Made by a program: the position numbers and the translations under genes. From contig NZ_CP036339.1 of the NCBI RefSeq assembly GCF_007746075.1, positions 3,811,786-3,875,785 of the forward strand: a DNA stretch of 64,000 bases, written 5' to 3'. The number at the start of each line of letters is the position of its first letter. Position 1 is the first letter of the stretch. The stretch is from Lacipirellula limnantheis. GTDB lineage: Bacteria > Planctomycetota > Planctomycetia > Pirellulales > Lacipirellulaceae. Below are positions 60,779 to 64,000 of this stretch, piece after piece. The notes under the pieces were generated by a model. The model was not told where the DNA came from. It saw nothing but the letters and a program-made list of their open reading frames with translations, and did no database searches.

Positions 60779-63091
60779 TTACGCACCGAGAAGCGGAGAG
60801 TCTTGCCGTTGCCGCGCTTCTTCGAGTTGCTCCTCGACGGTTCTGGAGTAGCGCACGCCGTGCAAGCGCCAGAGAATGGCGGCCGCGACTGCCGCGCAGA
60901 TCAGCACGCTCGGCGTTCGGTAGAGCAACGGCGACTCGCCGCCGAAGAGCACCCCCACGGGCGACGAGGGGTTCAACTCAGCCGTCTGGGCCAGTTTGTG
61001 AATCGAGAGTTGCAACGAATTATGGATGGTATGCAATAGAACGCAGGGCCAAATGCTTTCCGTTTGAACGGCGACGTAACCGATGATCATCCCCATCATC
61101 GTCGCCGAGATCTTCTGGTGGAGGAATGTGTGGACGAGTCCAAACGCCACCGCTGAGAGTGCGATCGCCCACCACTTGTGACCGACGTGGCGGAAGCCCG
61201 AGAGCACGAACCCGCGGAATGCGAGCTCCTCGCACAACGCCGGCAGGAGTGCCATGAGAGCGAGCGCCGCCAGCCAGTGAGGCGCTCCGTCGAGCGCTGA
61301 ACCGATCGATTCGGCGATCTGCTCGGTCGCCTCGGGGACTGGATAGATTTTGGTGATTTGATTGGCGCCTGCGACGACGACAGGATGGAGGGCCAACGCT
61401 AGCACGGCCATCAACCAGAGGTGGCTCCATCGCGGGGTCCGCTCCAGCAGAAGCGTCTTGGCGGGCTCGCGGGTGAGCATAATCGTCATGAGGATCGATG
61501 GCGCAAAGACGCATGCCAGCTGACTCACCAAAATCGCCTTGGCAAGGAAGGCAAAGTCGAATTCGCCCGTCATCCCGGCGGAGAGGCTCACGAAAAACTG
61601 CGTGATCAAGATGATCGCGACGCAGAGCGCAGCCTGGGCGAAGCTCGGCGTTGCCTGTCGATCTCGCACCAAATGGACCAGCCAGCGTCCGATCTCCAGT
61701 CGTTCGCTTTCGCGGAAGAGGACCGACTCGCGATTGAACTGCTCCTCAGCCCAGCGAATCGCCAGCAGGCAGCAGATCAAGGTCACTCCCAACACGGGCC
61801 AAACGAACTTCAGGACGAGGGCAAACTGCCCTTCAATCACCGACCGCAGCAGCAGCACCATCCCGGTCACTGGAATAAAGCTGTTGCCCAGGTTCAACTC
61901 CACGCCGGGCGACATCGGCAACATCATCAGCGGCATCGTCACCAGCATGATCGGCATCAGATAATATTGGCCCTCCTTCGTGCTGCGTGCGAACGCCGCA
62001 CAAGCCAGACACAGGGCGCTGAAGAGCGCCGAAATCGGCACGAGCGCCACCGCCAGCCACAGCAGCGACGTGAGCGGCGGCATCGTCATCGCCTCGGTAG
62101 CGCCGAACGCCCCCGACTTGCTGAGGTTGTCGATCACGAACTTGCCTGTCATCCCCAGGCTCCCAAGATTGAGCAGCGCCGTCACGACGCTGAACGTCAT
62201 CACCGTCAGGAGCTTGCCCCAAACAATCTCGCGGCGCAGCGCAGGGCTCGTCAGCAACGTTTCGAGCGTGCCGCGCTCCTTCTCGCCGGCGCAAAGATCG
62301 ACCGCCGGATAAAAGGCCCCGGTGAGGGCCCAGATGAAAACGAAGAACGGCAGCACCTTCGACCAGACGGCGGCCTGCCGCTGCTGCATCTGTGCCATGT
62401 CGCGCGGTCGCAACTCAAACGGGGTCGTCGCCTCGACGGGCACATTGCTCGCGGTGAGATTCTCGGCCGTGACCTCGTTCCGCCATCGCCGGAGAATTTG
62501 ATCGACGCGCAGCTGAGTGACTTGGGACTTATCGTCGGCGGAATTGTAGAGAATGATCGGCTCGGGGAACGCCGTCGCTCCGGCCGCCTTGCGCTGGACG
62601 AGCGCCTGCCGCACGTCGCGGAGCCGGTCCTCGAATCCGTTCGGAAAGACCAACACGGCCTCGACTTTGCCTGCATCCAACAACTGCTTGGCCGCGGCGT
62701 CGAAGGCCGCTTCGTCGGCCGACGCTTGCGGCGCCGCGCCGGCGATCGGCAGCGATTTTCCCTTGCGCAGATCATCGGCCAGGTCGGGAAAATCCCGCGG
62801 CGAGTAAAGCTCGATCTTGTCGTGCCAATCGGGCTGATCGAACAGCTGGAGATCGAACCGGTTGTCGCGGATAAGCGGCGGCAGCCAGTCGGCGCTGCGC
62901 AATTGCCGCGTTCCCACGACGAGGACTCGCGCTTCGACCTTTTGCAGGAACTGCGTCAGTTGAAAGAAGCTCGTCCCCAGCAGCGGATAGAGGAGCAGGG
63001 GCAGCACGGCAATCAGAAACAACGTCCGCCGATCGCGCAGTTGATCGCGCATCTCGCGTAGGTAGATCAGTTTGACGTTCTTCAGTTGCAT
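60779..63091 (-). CDS. ABC-2 type permease fused to CPBP intramembrane protease (NatB-like)
   Basis: 770 residues. The N-terminal part (about 1-400) is an ABC exporter permease of NatB type, with a first TM segment (LFLIAVLPLLLYPLLGT), a large extracytoplasmic loop (about 45-240) and TM helices from 250. The C-terminal part (about 520-700) is a CPBP (Abi) domain: E621/E622 in CEELAFRG, histidine in FGLVHTFLH and the last motif LLHTIHNSL. Fusions of this kind occur in planctomycetes. It begins two bases after the ATPase gene. Function: ATP-driven export (sodium is one guess) joined to a glutamate-type membrane protease. Confidence 0.88.
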   Translation of the reverse strand: MQLKNVKLIYLREMRDQLRDRRTLFLIAVLPLLLYPLLGTSFFQLTQFLQKVEARVLVVGTRQLRSADWLPPLIRDNRFDLQLFDQPDWHDKIELYSPRDFPDLADDLRKGKSLPIAGAAPQASADEAAFDAAAKQLLDAGKVEAVLVFPNGFEDRLRDVRQALVQRKAAGATAFPEPIILYNSADDKSQVTQLRVDQILRRWRNEVTAENLTASNVPVEATTPFELRPRDMAQMQQRQAAVWSKVLPFFVFIWALTGAFYPAVDLCAGEKERGTLETLLTSPALRREIVWGKLLTVMTFSVVTALLNLGSLGMTGKFVIDNLSKSGAFGATEAMTMPPLTSLLWLAVALVPISALFSALCLACAAFARSTKEGQYYLMPIMLVTMPLMMLPMSPGVELNLGNSFIPVTGMVLLLRSVIEGQFALVLKFVWPVLGVTLICCLLAIRWAEEQFNRESVLFRESERLEIGRWLVHLVRDRQATPSFAQAALCVAIILITQFFVSLSAGMTGEFDFAFLAKAILVSQLACVFAPSILMTIMLTREPAKTLLLERTPRWSHLWLMAVLALALHPVVVAGANQITKIYPVPEATEQIAESIGSALDGAPHWLAALALMALLPALCEELAFRGFVLSGFRHVGHKWWAIALSAVAFGLVHTFLHQKISATMMGMIIGYVAVQTESIWPCVLLHTIHNSLQLSIHKLAQTAELNPSSPVGVLFGGESPLLYRTPSVLICAAVAAAILWRLHGVRYSRTVEEQLEEARQRQDSPLLGA

Positions 63092-63093
63092 GT

Positions 63094-63861
63094 TCAGTTC
63101 GCTGCCGGCGCGCCAGCCAATCGTCGTTCGTTCGCACGAATCAAGTCAAAAAAGAGATCTTCGAGATCATGCTGGGCATGCTTCTCCCGCAGTTCGTCGA
63201 TCGGTCCTTCCGCCAGCAAGCGACCATGGTGGACGATCGCCACCCGATTGCAGAGCCGCTCCGCCTCGCGCATGATGTGCGTCGAAAAGATGATGCACTT
63301 TCCTTGGTCGCGCAGTTCAGCCACCGCCTCGAGCAGCGAGCGCGCAACTAGAACATCGAGGCCATTGGTTGCTTCGTCAAAGATCAACACAGGCGGGTCG
63401 TGAACGATAGCGCGGGCGATCGACACTTTCTGCTTCATGCCGGTCGACATCTTGGCGCCGAGCAGGTCGCGAATCTCTTGCATCTGCAGACGATCGAACA
63501 GATGCTCCATGCGGTCTCGGAGCCGCTCGTCGTCAATGCCGTAGAGCTTGCCGAAGTATTCGACCATCTCCCATGCCGTCATCCGATCGTAGACGGCGGT
63601 GTTCGCCGACATGAAGCCAATGTGCGCCCGCACTTGGCTCGGCTGGGTGACGACGTCGAAGCCGTTGATGATCGCCGTGCCGCCCGTCGGCTGAAGCACG
63701 GTGCTGAGAATGCGAAGCGCCGTCGTTTTGCCGGCGCCGTTGGGACCGAGCAGGCCGTAAACCTCGCCCGGTTTGGCGGTGAACGACAGTCCGTCAAGGG
63801 CCACAAACTGCCCGCGATGGAGATCGGCGTAAGCCTTGCTAAGATTGCGGGCTTCGATCAT
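63094..63861 (-). CDS. ABC transporter ATP-binding protein, NatA-like
   Basis: 255 residues from the ATG at 63861; a GTG at 63921 in frame would add 20 residues of non-family sequence. Walker A is GPNGAGKT (residues 39-46), the signature is [14 protein letters not shown] (a common variant of LSGGQ in this group), Walker B is [12 protein letters not shown], and the switch histidine is in IIFSTHIM. It drives the fused permease encoded two bases downstream. It is the first gene of the operon. Confidence 0.93.
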   Translation of the reverse strand: MIEARNLSKAYADLHRGQFVALDGLSFTAKPGEVYGLLGPNGAGKTTALRILSTVLQPTGGTAIINGFDVVTQPSQVRAHIGFMSANTAVYDRMTAWEMVEYFGKLYGIDDERLRDRMEHLFDRLQMQEIRDLLGAKMSTGMKQKVSIARAIVHDPPVLIFDEATNGLDVLVARSLLEAVAELRDQGKCIIFSTHIMREAERLCNRVAIVHHGRLLAEGPIDELREKHAQHDLEDLFFDLIRANERRLAGAPAAN

Positions 63862-64000
63862 GGCAACGTCGCGCGGCTCTCCGGCCTGCCGGCGCGCCGT
63901 CGGCCCGCCCGCTGATTCCACAGTCTGGCCACGTCGCCCGACTTACCATGAAGCTTACCAGCGGGGTATGGAAAAGTCGACGCAAGCTGCCTTTGCGACT

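Noticed and set aside
1-64000. CRISPR array, rRNA operon or complete insertion sequence
   Set aside because: No regularly spaced repeats, no rRNA-like sequence and no transposase gene were seen.

Overview
The window looks like chromosomal DNA of a planctomycete, most likely order Pirellulales. The evidence is the gene content, not any single marker. It has PSCyt1/PSCyt2/PSD1 and DUF1501 proteins side by side, a very large PVC-type heme-binding membrane-bound-dehydrogenase protein, a DUF1559 pseudopilin-like protein, PEP-CTERM surface proteins, dockerin-like repeats, Tat-exported Gfo/Idh/MocA oxidoreductases, a Rhodopirellula-type ECF sigma factor with a FecR-like partner, and a planctomycete-style Ser/Thr kinase. 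G+C is high except in parts of 33-37 kb. No rRNA or CRISPR array is visible. One tRNA (Phe, GAA) is present.

Layout. 1-3.25 kb: an RND efflux gene that is an in-frame chimera of an adaptor N-terminus and a permease missing its first ~115 residues. 3.3-11 kb: four Gfo/Idh/MocA oxidoreductases, two with Tat leaders. One of the four sits in a minus-strand operon with a GntR/FCD regulator and a class-III aminotransferase. 11.3-24.3 kb, all on plus: ECF sigma factor, FecR/LamG-like protein, PEP-CTERM protein, DUF1559 protein, two small lipoproteins, a secreted GH13 amylase with dockerin-like repeats and a PEP-CTERM tail, a second PEP-CTERM protein with a dockerin-like insert, and a lipoprotein GH13 amylase. 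This resembles a cell-surface alpha-glucan programme. 24.3-33.1 kb: a cytochrome/PSD1 protein, a DUF1501 protein and a 1388-residue PVC heme protein. 33.1-37.4 kb: a degraded island with a truncated sulfatase, a RbsD/FucU-like gene, a sigma-like gene behind a structured leader, and a tyrosine recombinase broken at its 5' end and abutting tRNA-Phe.

37.9-49.9 kb is the most interesting block: eight co-oriented, tightly packed genes encoding a cyclase-fold/HEAT protein, an ExbB/TolQ-type proton channel, two ExbD/TolR proteins (one with a zinc ribbon), a single-pass TonB-like protein, a membrane-anchored beta-propeller, a family-5 solute-binding protein with no ABC permease or ATPase, and an exported protein of unknown function. 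I read it as a proton-motive-force-driven envelope machine with no assigned role.

49.9-64 kb is mostly housekeeping: Ser/Thr kinase, RluA-type pseudouridine synthase, Maf pyrophosphatase, a fifth Gfo/Idh protein, transketolase with a near-consensus promoter overlapped by an inverted repeat, a hemolysin III family protein, an exported protein of unknown function, and a minus-strand operon of NatA-like ATPase, NatB-CPBP fusion and amidohydrolase.
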